A stretch of DNA of 64,000 nucleotides from Paraburkholderia bonniea (GTDB taxonomy: Bacteria > Pseudomonadota > Gammaproteobacteria > Burkholderiales > Burkholderiaceae), in assembly GCF_009455625.1 (NCBI RefSeq), contig NZ_QPEQ01000001.1, positions 2,480,001 through 2,544,000 of the forward strand. The letters run 5' to 3'. This document shows positions 57,334 through 64,000 of this stretch, one piece after another. A program made the position numbers and the translations under genes. The notes beneath the pieces were generated by a model. The model saw nothing but the letters and a program-made list of their open reading frames with translations, ran no database searches and was not told where the DNA came from. Position 1 is the stretch's first letter. Each line of letters begins with the position of its first letter.

Positions 57334-58533
57334 ATGGCCATTGCAGAACTCACAGGCAAGCACCTCGTCCTCGGCATGACCGGTGGCGTCGCCTGCTACA
57401 AGATCGCTGAACTCACGCGTTTGCTCGGCAAAGCCGGGGCCACGGTGCAGGTCGTGATGACCGAGGCCGCGACGCAGTTCATCACGCCCGTCACTATGCA
57501 AGCGCTCTCGGGACGCCCTGTCTACACCAGCCAGTGGGATGCACGCATCGACAACAACATGGCGCACATCGACCTGTCGCGTGAAGCGGATGCGATTGTG
57601 ATCGCCCCCGCTTCCACCGATTTTCTGGCGAAGCTCGCGCATGGCATGGCCGATGACCTGCTTTCCACGCTCTGCGTCGCGCGCGACTGCCCACTGCTAG
57701 TGGTGCCCGCGATGAACCGCCAGATGTGGCTCAACCCTGCGACCCAGCGCAACGTCGCGCAGCTGCGTGCGGATGACATCCAGGTGCTGGGGCCGGATTC
57801 TGGCGCGCAGGCCTGCGGCGAAACCGGTGATGGCCGGATGCTCGAAGCCAGCGCCACCTATGAGGCCATTGCGTCATTTTTCAGCGCCAAGGTGCTGACA
57901 GGCCAGCGTGTGCTGATAACCGCGGGTCCGACCTTCGAGCCACTCGATCCGGTGCGGGGCCTGACCAATCGCTCCAGCGGCAAAATGGGTTTTGCGCTTG
58001 CGCGGGCCGCGCAGCAGGCGGGTGCCGAGGTGCATCTGATCGCGGGCCCGGTGGCGCTCGCTACGCCCTGGGGCGTGAACCGCGAGGACGTGCAAACCGC
58101 GCAGCAGATGTACGAAGCCGTGATGCGAGTAGTGGCGCAGCAGCATGTATTCATTGGCGTGGCGGCAGTGGCGGACTGGCGTGCCGATCATGTCAGCGCG
58201 CACAAGCTCAAGAAAGCCCCCGGCCAGGCGCTGCCCACCTTCACCTTCATTGAAAACCCCGACATCCTCGCTACCGTGGCGCAACTGCCGCAGGCACCGT
58301 ATTGCGTGGGTTTTGCAGCGGAAAGCGGGGATCTGGCCAGCAACGGCGAGCAAAAACGGCTGCGCAAGAAAGTGCCGCTGTTGATCGGCAACCTGGGCCC
58401 GCAGACATTCGGCCAGGACGACAACGAAATCGTGCTCTTCGAAGCCAGCGGCCAGACCGCGTTACCGCGCGCGGACAAGCACGAACTGGCGCGCACCCTG
58501 ATCGCAGAAATTGCCCGGCGGCTGGTTCACTAG
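57334..58533 (+). CDS. coaBC: Phosphopantothenoylcysteine decarboxylase/phosphopantothenate-cysteine ligase
   Basis: A 399-residue bifunctional enzyme of coenzyme A synthesis. The N-terminal CoaC flavoprotein half starts 'LVLGMTGGVACYKIAELTRL' and has 'LLVVPAMNRQMWLNPATQRN' (P-x-M-N motif) and a 'GETGDGRM' loop. The C-terminal CoaB half shows 'VLITAGPTFEPLDPVRGLTN' and 'IGVAAVADWRADHVSAHKLK', with K at the ligase site. GGAG precedes the ATG at 57334. It is normally next to dut; here an LLM flavoenzyme gene stands between. Confidence 0.96.
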   Translation: MAIAELTGKHLVLGMTGGVACYKIAELTRLLGKAGATVQVVMTEAATQFITPVTMQALSGRPVYTSQWDARIDNNMAHIDLSREADAIVIAPASTDFLAKLAHGMADDLLSTLCVARDCPLLVVPAMNRQMWLNPATQRNVAQLRADDIQVLGPDSGAQACGETGDGRMLEASATYEAIASFFSAKVLTGQRVLITAGPTFEPLDPVRGLTNRSSGKMGFALARAAQQAGAEVHLIAGPVALATPWGVNREDVQTAQQMYEAVMRVVAQQHVFIGVAAVADWRADHVSAHKLKKAPGQALPTFTFIENPDILATVAQLPQAPYCVGFAAESGDLASNGEQKRLRKKVPLLIGNLGPQTFGQDDNEIVLFEASGQTALPRADKHELARTLIAEIARRLVH

Positions 58534-58606
58534 CACTCACCCGTTCGCTCACTACCGGCCACGCGTAGCCACAACACCCCATCAAGCTAGCAGGAGGACG
58601 ACAGCG

Positions 58607-59608
58607 ATGACCTTGCTTTCAGTACTCGACCAGACACCGGTGATCGCGGGTCATTCAGTCGCGGATGCGATTGCGGCCACCGTCGATCTCGCCCAGCTCG
58701 CCGACGATCTCGGCTATACCCGCTACTGGTGCGCCGAGCATCACGGCCTGCGCGCCGTCTCGAACCCATGCCCCGAGGTGCTGCTGGCGAGGCTTGGCAG
58801 TGTCACCCAACGTATCCGTATCGGCTCAGGCGGCGTGATGCTGCCTTACTACAGCCCATTCAAGGTCGCTGAGCAATTCATGATGCTCGAAGCGCTCTTT
58901 CCTGGCCGGGTCGATCTGGGCGTGGGCCGCGCGCCGGGCGGCGACCAGCGCACCGCGCAAGCGGTAGCCGCTGGAGCCTACAACCGCGGCGAAATCTTTA
59001 CCCAGCAAGTGACCGATCTGGCTGGCCTGATGCAGCAAAACCTGCCCGCCGATCATCTGGCACATGGCGTCCTGCTCCAGCCGCAAATCGACACTCGGCC
59101 ACAACTGTGGATGCTGGGCTCCAGCGAATTCGGCGGCGAGCTAGCCGCACAGTTGGGGCTGCGTTTTGCGTTTGCCCATTTCATTAATGCGCATTTCGGC
59201 CTGCGCGTGGCACAAGGCTATCGGGAACGCTTTCAGCCCGCTGGTGAGACGCAACCGTACCTTGCCGCTGCGGTATTCGTGATTTGTGCGGATACCGAAG
59301 CAGAAGCCATCGCCCTGGAAAAAGCCGTCGATCTGCGCCGGGTGCAAATGGCGTATGGCCTCAATGAGCCGATTCCATCCATCGAACAAGGCGCAGCCCA
59401 GGAATACGGCGAGCGCGAACAACTGGTCATTGCGCGCGAGCGGCCGCGCAGCATCATCGGCACGCCCTGCACTGTGACTGAACGGCTGCACACGCTGGCC
59501 GCTGAATTCGACGCCGACGAGTTGATCGTGCTCACCGTGGCGGGCAGCTATCAGGCCCGGCAACGCTCTTATGAACTTCTGGCCGATGCGTTCCAGCTTG
59601 GGCGCTAG
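58607..59608 (+). CDS. LLM-class flavin-dependent oxidoreductase (luciferase-like)
   Basis: A 333-residue TIM-barrel protein of the bacterial luciferase-like group. 'LSVLDQTPVIAGHSVADAI', 'YWCAEHHGLRAVSNPCPEVL' and 'RIGSGGVMLPYYSPFKVAEQ' are typical of the MsnO8/LLM single-domain set, and 'RVDLGVGRAPGGDQRTA' binds FMN phosphate. It uses FMNH2 from a partner reductase; substrate unknown. AGGAGG lies 10 bases before the ATG. It sits between coaBC and dut on the same strand. Confidence 0.88.
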   Translation: MTLLSVLDQTPVIAGHSVADAIAATVDLAQLADDLGYTRYWCAEHHGLRAVSNPCPEVLLARLGSVTQRIRIGSGGVMLPYYSPFKVAEQFMMLEALFPGRVDLGVGRAPGGDQRTAQAVAAGAYNRGEIFTQQVTDLAGLMQQNLPADHLAHGVLLQPQIDTRPQLWMLGSSEFGGELAAQLGLRFAFAHFINAHFGLRVAQGYRERFQPAGETQPYLAAAVFVICADTEAEAIALEKAVDLRRVQMAYGLNEPIPSIEQGAAQEYGEREQLVIARERPRSIIGTPCTVTERLHTLAAEFDADELIVLTVAGSYQARQRSYELLADAFQLGR

Positions 59609-59635
59609 CATTTTTCTTACTCTTTTTGAGTCCGC

Positions 59636-60082
59636 ATGAAACTTGATCTGAAAATCCTTGATGCGCGCATGCGCGACTTTCTTCCGGCTTATGCAACACC
59701 GGGTAGTGCCGGTCTTGATCTGCGCGCCTGCCTGGATGAGCCGCTGGTTTTGCCAGCAGGCGGCACCGCGCTGGTACCGACCGGACTGGCAATTCATGTG
59801 GCCGATCCAGGCTATGCCGCGCTGATCTTGCCGCGCTCAGGGCTTGGGCATAAGCACGGTATCGTGCTGGGCAATCTGGTTGGACTGATCGACTCAGATT
59901 ACCAGGGGCAATTGATGATTTCGACGTGGAATCGCAGCGCCAGCACCTTCACGCTCAACCCGATGGAACGCCTGGCGCAACTGGTGATCGTGCCGGTGGT
60001 GCAGGCCCAGTTCAATCTCGTAGACGACTTCACGCAAAGCGAGCGTGGCGCAGGCGGCTTTGGCAGCACCGGCCAGCATTAG
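59636..60082 (+). CDS. dut: Deoxyuridine 5'-triphosphate nucleotidohydrolase
   Basis: A 148-residue trimeric dUTPase. Motif 1 '[17 protein letters not shown]', motif 2 '[18 protein letters not shown]', motif 3 '[18 protein letters not shown]', motif 4 '[10 protein letters not shown]' and the C-terminal Gly-rich motif 5 '[12 protein letters not shown]' are all present. It keeps dUTP low and supplies dUMP. It ends the ribF-to-dut row and is convergent with clpA. Confidence 0.98.
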   Translation: MKLDLKILDARMRDFLPAYATPGSAGLDLRACLDEPLVLPAGGTALVPTGLAIHVADPGYAALILPRSGLGHKHGIVLGNLVGLIDSDYQGQLMISTWNRSASTFTLNPMERLAQLVIVPVVQAQFNLVDDFTQSERGAGGFGSTGQH

Positions 60083-60128
60083 GGGTTGAGGCAGCACCTA
60101 TCTAATGCTTTGCGTTTGAGGTTCAAAT

Positions 60129-60181
60129 GCAAAACGGCGCGGGGGGCAGTTCAGATTGAACTGCCCCCCGCGCCGTTTTGC
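60129..60181. terminator. Very long bidirectional terminator between dut and clpA
   Basis: A 25-bp perfect stem (60129-60153 with 60157-60181) around a 3-base loop, with four-base A and T tracts near the stem ends. It lies 46 bases after dut and 24 bases after the convergent clpA stop, so it can act on both transcripts. Confidence 0.88.
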
Positions 60182-60205
60182 TATCGCCTTACCGTTACGT
60201 GCGGC

Positions 60206-62503
60206 CTACTCCACCTCAAGCGCCTGCGGATTAGGCTTGCGCGATGCTGGATGCTCGTCAAACGTCAACGAAACCTTGTCATTCTCGTCAACATCGACGC
60301 TGACACGGCCACCATTCACCAGCTTGCCGAACAGCAGTTCGTCAGCTAACGCGCGGCGGATCGTGTCCTGAATCAGGCGTTGCATCGGGCGGGCGCCCAT
60401 CAGCGGATCAAAGCCGTTCTTCGCCAGATGCTTGCGCAGCGCATCGGTAAAGAGCGCATCGACCTTCTTCTCGTGCAGCTGATCTTCAAGCTGAATCAGG
60501 AACTTGTCGACCACACGCATGATGATTTCTTCATCCAGCGGACGGAAGCTGATCGTGGCATCCAGCCGGTTACGAAACTCCGGCGTGAACATCCGCTTGA
60601 TATCGACCATTTCGTCGCCCGCTTCACGCCGCGTCGTAAAGCCGATGGTGGTTTTGTTCATCGACTCCGCACCCGCATTGGTCGTCATGATGATGATGAC
60701 GTTGCGGAAATCTGCCTTGCGGCCGTTGTTATCCGTCAGCGTGCCGTGATCCATCACCTGCAGCAGCACGTTGAAAATATCCGGATGCGCTTTCTCAACC
60801 TCGTCAAGAAGCAGCACGCAATGCGGTTTTTTCGTCACGGCTTCGGTCAGCAGGCCACCCTGATCGAACCCGACATAGCCCGGCGGCGCGCCAATCAAGC
60901 GGCTCACCGCATGCCGTTCCATGTATTCAGACATGTCAAAACGAATCAGCTCGATCCCCAGCGTGAACGCCAGTTGCCGTGCCACTTCAGTTTTACCGAC
61001 CCCCGTCGGGCCTGAAAACAGGAACGAACCAATCGGCTTGTCAGTCTTGCCGAGGCCTGCGCGCGCCATCTTGATCGCAGCGGCCAGCGCATCAATTGCC
61101 GGGTCCTGGCCAAAGACGACGCTCTTCAGATCGCGGTCGAGTGTCTGCAGCTTGCTGCGATCATCCTGTGACACGCTTTGCGGCGGCACGCGCGCCATCT
61201 TCGAAATGATTTCCTCGATCTCGCCCTTACCGATCGTCTTGCGCTGTTTCGACTTCGGCAAGATGCGCTGCGCGGCACCCGCTTCGTCGATGACATCAAT
61301 CGCCTTGTCCGGCAAATGACGGTCGGTGATGAAACGCGCCGACAGTTCCGCCGCAGCGGAAAGCGCGCTGGCCGAATATTTCACGCCATGGTGTTCTTCG
61401 AAACGCGACTTCAGCCCGCGCAGAATCGCCACGGTTTGCTCCACGGTCGGCTCTGTTACATCGACCTTCTGGAAGCGGCGCGAAAGTGCGGCGTCTTTTT
61501 CAAAAATGCCGCGGTATTCGGTGAAAGTGGTCGCCCCCAGGCATTTGAGTGTGCCGGACGACAGCGCGGGCTTAAGCAGGTTGGACGCATCAAGCGTGCC
61601 GCCCGATGCTGCACCCGCGCCAATCAGCGTGTGAATTTCGTCGATGAAAAGAATCGCGTGGGGCCGCTCTTTCAACTCTTTGAGCACGGTCTTCAAGCGT
61701 TGCTCGAAGTCGCCCCGGTACTTGGTGCCCGCCAGCAATGCACCCATGTCCAGCGAATACACCTGCGCATCAGCCAGGATATCGGGCACTTCGCCGCGCG
61801 TGATGCGCCAGGCCAACCCTTCAGCAATTGCGGTTTTGCCCACCCCGGCTTCGCCCACCAGCAACGGATTGTTTTTGCGCCGGCGGCACAGCACCTGCAC
61901 CACACGCTCGACTTCCGGCTCACGGCCAATCAGCGGGTCAATGCGGCCCTCTTTCGCCATCTGGTTCAGGTTTTGTGTGAACTGGGCCAGCGGGGTTTCT
62001 TTTTGTGCCGCCGCTTCGTCAGACTCGGCACCCGCGTCGCCCGCTTTCGCGGCGTCCGTGCTGCTGGTCTTGGCGATCCCGTGAGAAATGAAATTCACCA
62101 CGTCCAGGCGCGTCACACCCTGCTGCTGCAGGTAATACACCGCGTGCGAATCTTTCTCGCCGAAGATCGCCACCAGCACGTTCGCGCCGGTCACTTCCTT
62201 TTTGCCGTTCGAGGTGGATTGCACATGCATGATCGCGCGCTGGATCACGCGCTGAAACCCGAGCGTAGGCTGGGTATCGACATCTTCCGCGCCTGGTACG
62301 GTAGGTGTGTTGTCATGAATGAAGTTGCGCAAATTCTGCCGCAGATCTTCTATGTTGGCCGCGCATGCACGTAGCACTTCAGCGGCGGTCGGATTGTCCA
62401 GCAGCGCCAGCAAAAGATGTTCAACCGTGATGAATTCGTGCCGCGCCTGGCGTGCTTCCATAAACGCCATATGCAGACTGACTTCCAGTTCCTGGGCAAT
62501 CAT
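60206..62503 (-). CDS. clpA: ATP-dependent Clp protease ATP-binding subunit ClpA
   Basis: A 765-residue AAA+ unfoldase. The N-terminal Clp_N domain (about residues 1-145) is followed by AAA-1 with '[19 protein letters not shown]' and AAA-2 with '[20 protein letters not shown]', Walker B '[18 protein letters not shown]' and the C-terminal D2-small domain. It threads substrates into ClpP and receives N-degron substrates through ClpS. ATG 62503 overlaps the clpS stop (ATGA); an upstream extension is not family-like. Confidence 0.97.
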   Translation of the reverse strand: MIAQELEVSLHMAFMEARQARHEFITVEHLLLALLDNPTAAEVLRACAANIEDLRQNLRNFIHDNTPTVPGAEDVDTQPTLGFQRVIQRAIMHVQSTSNGKKEVTGANVLVAIFGEKDSHAVYYLQQQGVTRLDVVNFISHGIAKTSSTDAAKAGDAGAESDEAAAQKETPLAQFTQNLNQMAKEGRIDPLIGREPEVERVVQVLCRRRKNNPLLVGEAGVGKTAIAEGLAWRITRGEVPDILADAQVYSLDMGALLAGTKYRGDFEQRLKTVLKELKERPHAILFIDEIHTLIGAGAASGGTLDASNLLKPALSSGTLKCLGATTFTEYRGIFEKDAALSRRFQKVDVTEPTVEQTVAILRGLKSRFEEHHGVKYSASALSAAAELSARFITDRHLPDKAIDVIDEAGAAQRILPKSKQRKTIGKGEIEEIISKMARVPPQSVSQDDRSKLQTLDRDLKSVVFGQDPAIDALAAAIKMARAGLGKTDKPIGSFLFSGPTGVGKTEVARQLAFTLGIELIRFDMSEYMERHAVSRLIGAPPGYVGFDQGGLLTEAVTKKPHCVLLLDEVEKAHPDIFNVLLQVMDHGTLTDNNGRKADFRNVIIIMTTNAGAESMNKTTIGFTTRREAGDEMVDIKRMFTPEFRNRLDATISFRPLDEEIIMRVVDKFLIQLEDQLHEKKVDALFTDALRKHLAKNGFDPLMGARPMQRLIQDTIRRALADELLFGKLVNGGRVSVDVDENDKVSLTFDEHPASRKPNPQALEVE

Positions 62504-62814
62504 GCTTCCTCCATCAGACACTGCAGCGGATGCCCGGCCTGCCGTGCGTGGGTAACGACTTGCTCGACTTTGGTCGACGCGATGTCCCGCGTATAGACCC
62601 CACAAACACCTCTACCTTCCCGATGCACTTTCAACATGATCTGCGTGGCAGTTTCACGATCTTTGCTGAAATATTCCTGCACGATCATCACCACAAATTC
62701 CATCGGCGTGAAGTCGTCGTTCAGTAACACCACTCTGTACATGGACGGCGGCTTCAGCTTGCGCGTCTGCCGCTCTATCACTGTACTGCCCTGCTTGTCC
62801 GGATTAATCGCCAT
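62500..62814 (-). CDS. clpS: ATP-dependent Clp protease adaptor ClpS
   Basis: A 104-residue N-degron adaptor. '[20 protein letters not shown]' includes the conserved D-D-F/Y-T-P substrate-binding loop, and '[20 protein letters not shown]' the H-x-x-G-x2-V-C-G-x-Y/F-T signature. It hands N-end rule substrates to ClpA, encoded directly downstream and overlapping. A minus-strand TAGAAT lies only 7 bases before the start codon, so the transcript may be leaderless; this is weak evidence. Confidence 0.97.
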   Translation of the reverse strand: MAINPDKQGSTVIERQTRKLKPPSMYRVVLLNDDFTPMEFVVMIVQEYFSKDRETATQIMLKVHREGRGVCGVYTRDIASTKVEQVVTHARQAGHPLQCLMEEA

Positions 62815-63269
62815 ACGTCCATTCTAAACAACTCGGACAGGTCCGCGCCCCTGCCAAAACCCGCCCGCAAGACTCAGGAGGCTGTTCTCCCATGACCTGG
62901 CGGCACGCCCGGTATCTGTGTCGTGCGCTAGTCCGGTCGCAGCACCGGTCCAGCGTGTGTTCCATCAATGTCCTGCGTGCTAACCAATGTGTTTCGAGCT
63001 ACTGCCTAAGATCTGTCTGAAATTTGTCCTAGCCAGCGGCGTTGCACGAGTATGGCACAACCCCTGCCCGATTGAAGCCGTCTAGTAACACCGCACTGTG
63101 TCTCTTTAGCACCGGCACGAAGTATCCCGGCTCATATGCGTCGCTTATGCTCTTTTTCAAGATTGAGGGTTCATATGGCGAGGTTCATATCTCGATATGG
63201 CACAAAAAAACAGCAAAAATATTAAAAATGGATTCTTTACAACGGCAACCGGAATATCTCAAAATTTTC

Positions 63270-63298
63270 TTGACACTCGAATAAAGAGACTCAACAAT
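63270..63298 (+). promoter_or_regulatory. Promoter of the cold-shock gene
   Basis: Perfect TTGACA (63270-63275) and AACAAT (63293-63298) with a 17-base spacer. Transcription near 63305. Confidence 0.6.
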
Positions 63299-63304
63299 CA
63301 AGCT

Positions 63305-63436
63305 GGCACTTATTTCAATGCGCAGTAAATCGAAGTAATGCCGATGGTGAGCTTGTGAAAGAAGAAGCGGCTGTGAGTCACAGCCGTTAAGCTTTTCGAG
63401 GGCTCGTGGTAGTCACATGAGACAGGGGAAGTAGGA
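63305..63436 (+). promoter_or_regulatory. Long 5' leader of the cold-shock gene
   Basis: A leader of about 130 bases is expected from the promoter. Long leaders are typical of cspA-type mRNAs, where they act as temperature-dependent structure. GGGGAAGTAGGA just before the start is a strong ribosome-binding region. The thermosensor role is inference. Confidence 0.4.
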
Positions 63437-63643
63437 ATGTCAACTGGTACGGTTAAATGGTTTAACGATGCAAAAGGTTTCGGTTTCATTACGCCCGATG
63501 AAGGCGGTGAAGATTTGTTTGCACATTTCTCGGCAATCCAGATGAACGGGTTCAAAACCCTCAAGGAAGGCCAGAAAGTGAGCTTCGAGATCGTGCAAGG
63601 CCCCAAAGGCAAGCAGGCCTCGAATATTCAGGAAGCGGTTTAG
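63437..63643 (+). CDS. Cold shock protein (CspA family)
   Basis: A 68-residue single cold-shock domain protein. RNP1 is 'KGFGFITPD' and RNP2 'LFAHFSAI', preceded by 'GTVKWFNDA'. It binds single-stranded nucleic acid and melts RNA structure. Length and motifs are exactly those of the family; which paralogue cannot be said. The next feature is a terminator. Confidence 0.97.
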   Translation: MSTGTVKWFNDAKGFGFITPDEGGEDLFAHFSAIQMNGFKTLKEGQKVSFEIVQGPKGKQASNIQEAV

Positions 63644-63666
63644 CCTTCTCGGTTTCCGTGATCCAG

Positions 63667-63692
63667 AACCCGGCTTAAAGCCGGGTTTTTTC
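63667..63692 (+). terminator. Intrinsic terminator of the cold-shock gene
   Basis: An 8-bp stem AACCCGGC/GCCGGGTT with a 5-base loop followed by TTTT. Confidence 0.9.
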
Positions 63693-63724
63693 ATATGTGG
63701 CCTGATTTAAATAATGCGTATTGA

Positions 63725-64000
63725 TTAAATCACTTTCAGCGTCGCCATCATGCCGAGATCTTCATGTTCCAGGATATGGCAATGAAACATCCGCTCGCCC
63801 GTCATCGATTGAAGCGTCGCTATCCGCACAGTTTCACCAGATTGAAGATTGACCGTATCGCGCCATGCCAAAAATGGTTCCGGTGTGTTAATTCCGTTTA
63901 ATTCGCGGGCCAGCACCTGAAACTGTGTGCCATGCAAATGAAATGGATGATCCATGTCGGTACGGTTCTCAAGCGACCATTGCTCTACCTCGTCGCGGCG
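63725..64000 (-). CDS. Multicopper oxidase, C-terminal part (5' end beyond the window)
   Basis: The frame is open to the right edge, so the gene starts outside and only 91 C-terminal codons are seen. 'DMDHPFHLHGTQFQVLAR' holds the H-x-H of the trinuclear and type 1 sites, and 'GERMFHCHILEHEDLGMMAT' the H-C-H-I-L-x-H-x-x-x-G-M signature of type 1 copper with a Met axial ligand. The likely role is periplasmic cuprous or metal oxidation (CueO-like); confidence in the exact type is low because the N-terminus is not visible. Confidence 0.9.
   Translation of the reverse strand, partial: RRDEVEQWSLENRTDMDHPFHLHGTQFQVLARELNGINTPEPFLAWRDTVNLQSGETVRIATLQSMTGERMFHCHILEHEDLGMMATLKVI

Larger units (their letters stand above)
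62815..63436. other. Intergenic region between clpS and the cold-shock gene
   Basis: About 620 bases with no supported gene; an 80-codon plus-strand frame at 63042-63284 has no family likeness and no ribosome-binding site. The left part is GC-rich, the right part A/T-rich and leads into the cold-shock promoter and leader. Confidence 0.6.

Noticed and set aside
61178..62374. 398-codon frame on the plus strand inside clpA
   Set aside because: Antisense to clpA, whose AAA+ motifs are intact; composition is rich in Arg and His as usual for such shadows.
63042..63284. 80-codon frame between clpS and the cold-shock gene
   Set aside because: No ribosome-binding site or family; overlaps the likely cold-shock promoter.
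1..64000. CRISPR arrays, tRNA/rRNA genes, insertion sequences, prophage
   Set aside because: No regularly spaced repeats, no cloverleaf-like T-loop sequences and no transposase or phage genes were noticed on reading; a tRNAscan or IS search could still find something missed.

Overview
The window looks like chromosomal DNA from a Burkholderia-type betaproteobacterium (Burkholderiaceae, Burkholderia sensu lato). The evidence is the GC-rich coding sequence, a Kdo hydroxylase gene between waaA and waaC, the apaH-rmlBACD border of the O-antigen locus, the pyrR-pyrB-pseudo-pyrC order, and the block ribF-ileS-lspA-coaBC-dut. No rRNA, tRNA, CRISPR array, insertion sequence or phage was seen.

Layout. 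1-729 is the 3' end of a DUF3443 gene. 920-5818 (minus) holds LPS-core genes: waaA, kdoO, waaC and a phosphomannomutase/phosphoglucomutase. 5921-11629 (plus) is a glycan operon: Wzx-type flippase, GT2, GT4, galE and a MraY/WecA-type sugar-1-phosphate transferase. 11668-16452 (minus) carries a WbpM-like dehydratase, a second MraY/WbpL-type initiator, a WbpV-like reductase and a GT2. A solitary AT-richer methyltransferase gene (16927-17937, plus) follows. 18024-22495 (minus) is a GDP-heptose module: GmhA-type isomerase, HddA-type kinase, a 646-residue fusion of guanylyltransferase, bisphosphatase and P-loop kinase, and an epimerase. 22578-26087 encodes one 1169-residue protein with a methyltransferase and two glycosyltransferase domains. 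26669-30970 is a rhamnosyltransferase-like gene plus rmlBACD. From 31258 on the window is housekeeping: apaH, plsC-like, pseudo-dihydroorotase, pyrB, pyrR, ruvX, algH/yqgE, an orphan ChpA/FimL-like gene, rubredoxin, thiD-like, ispH, fkpB, radC, rpmB-rpmG, nadB/nadC/nadA, a desaturase, mscS, rsmB-like, purN, ribF-ileS-lspA-coaBC, an LLM flavoenzyme, dut, clpA-clpS, a cold-shock gene and the C-terminal end of a multicopper oxidase.

How it works together (inference). Region 4.4-31 kb should make an O-antigen or related surface glycan. WbpM, WbpV-like and WbpL-like proteins would make and load a 6-deoxy-HexNAc (QuiNAc or FucNAc type) onto undecaprenyl phosphate. RmlBACD supplies dTDP-rhamnose, GalE supplies UDP-galactose/GalNAc-type sugars, and the heptose module supplies a GDP-D-glycero-D-manno-heptose-type donor. 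Wzx would flip the product. No Wzy polymerase, Wzz, WaaL ligase or Wzm/Wzt transporter is visible, so later steps must be encoded elsewhere or by unrecognised proteins.

The least conventional items are the triple fusion in the heptose module, the methyltransferase-GT-GT protein, a coiled-coil plus S-W-R tail shared by two proteins of the cluster, a desaturase with an ISL3-transposase-like tail, a dihydroorotase homologue without its HxH metal site, and a ThiD homologue with Asp in place of the usual GTGC cysteine.
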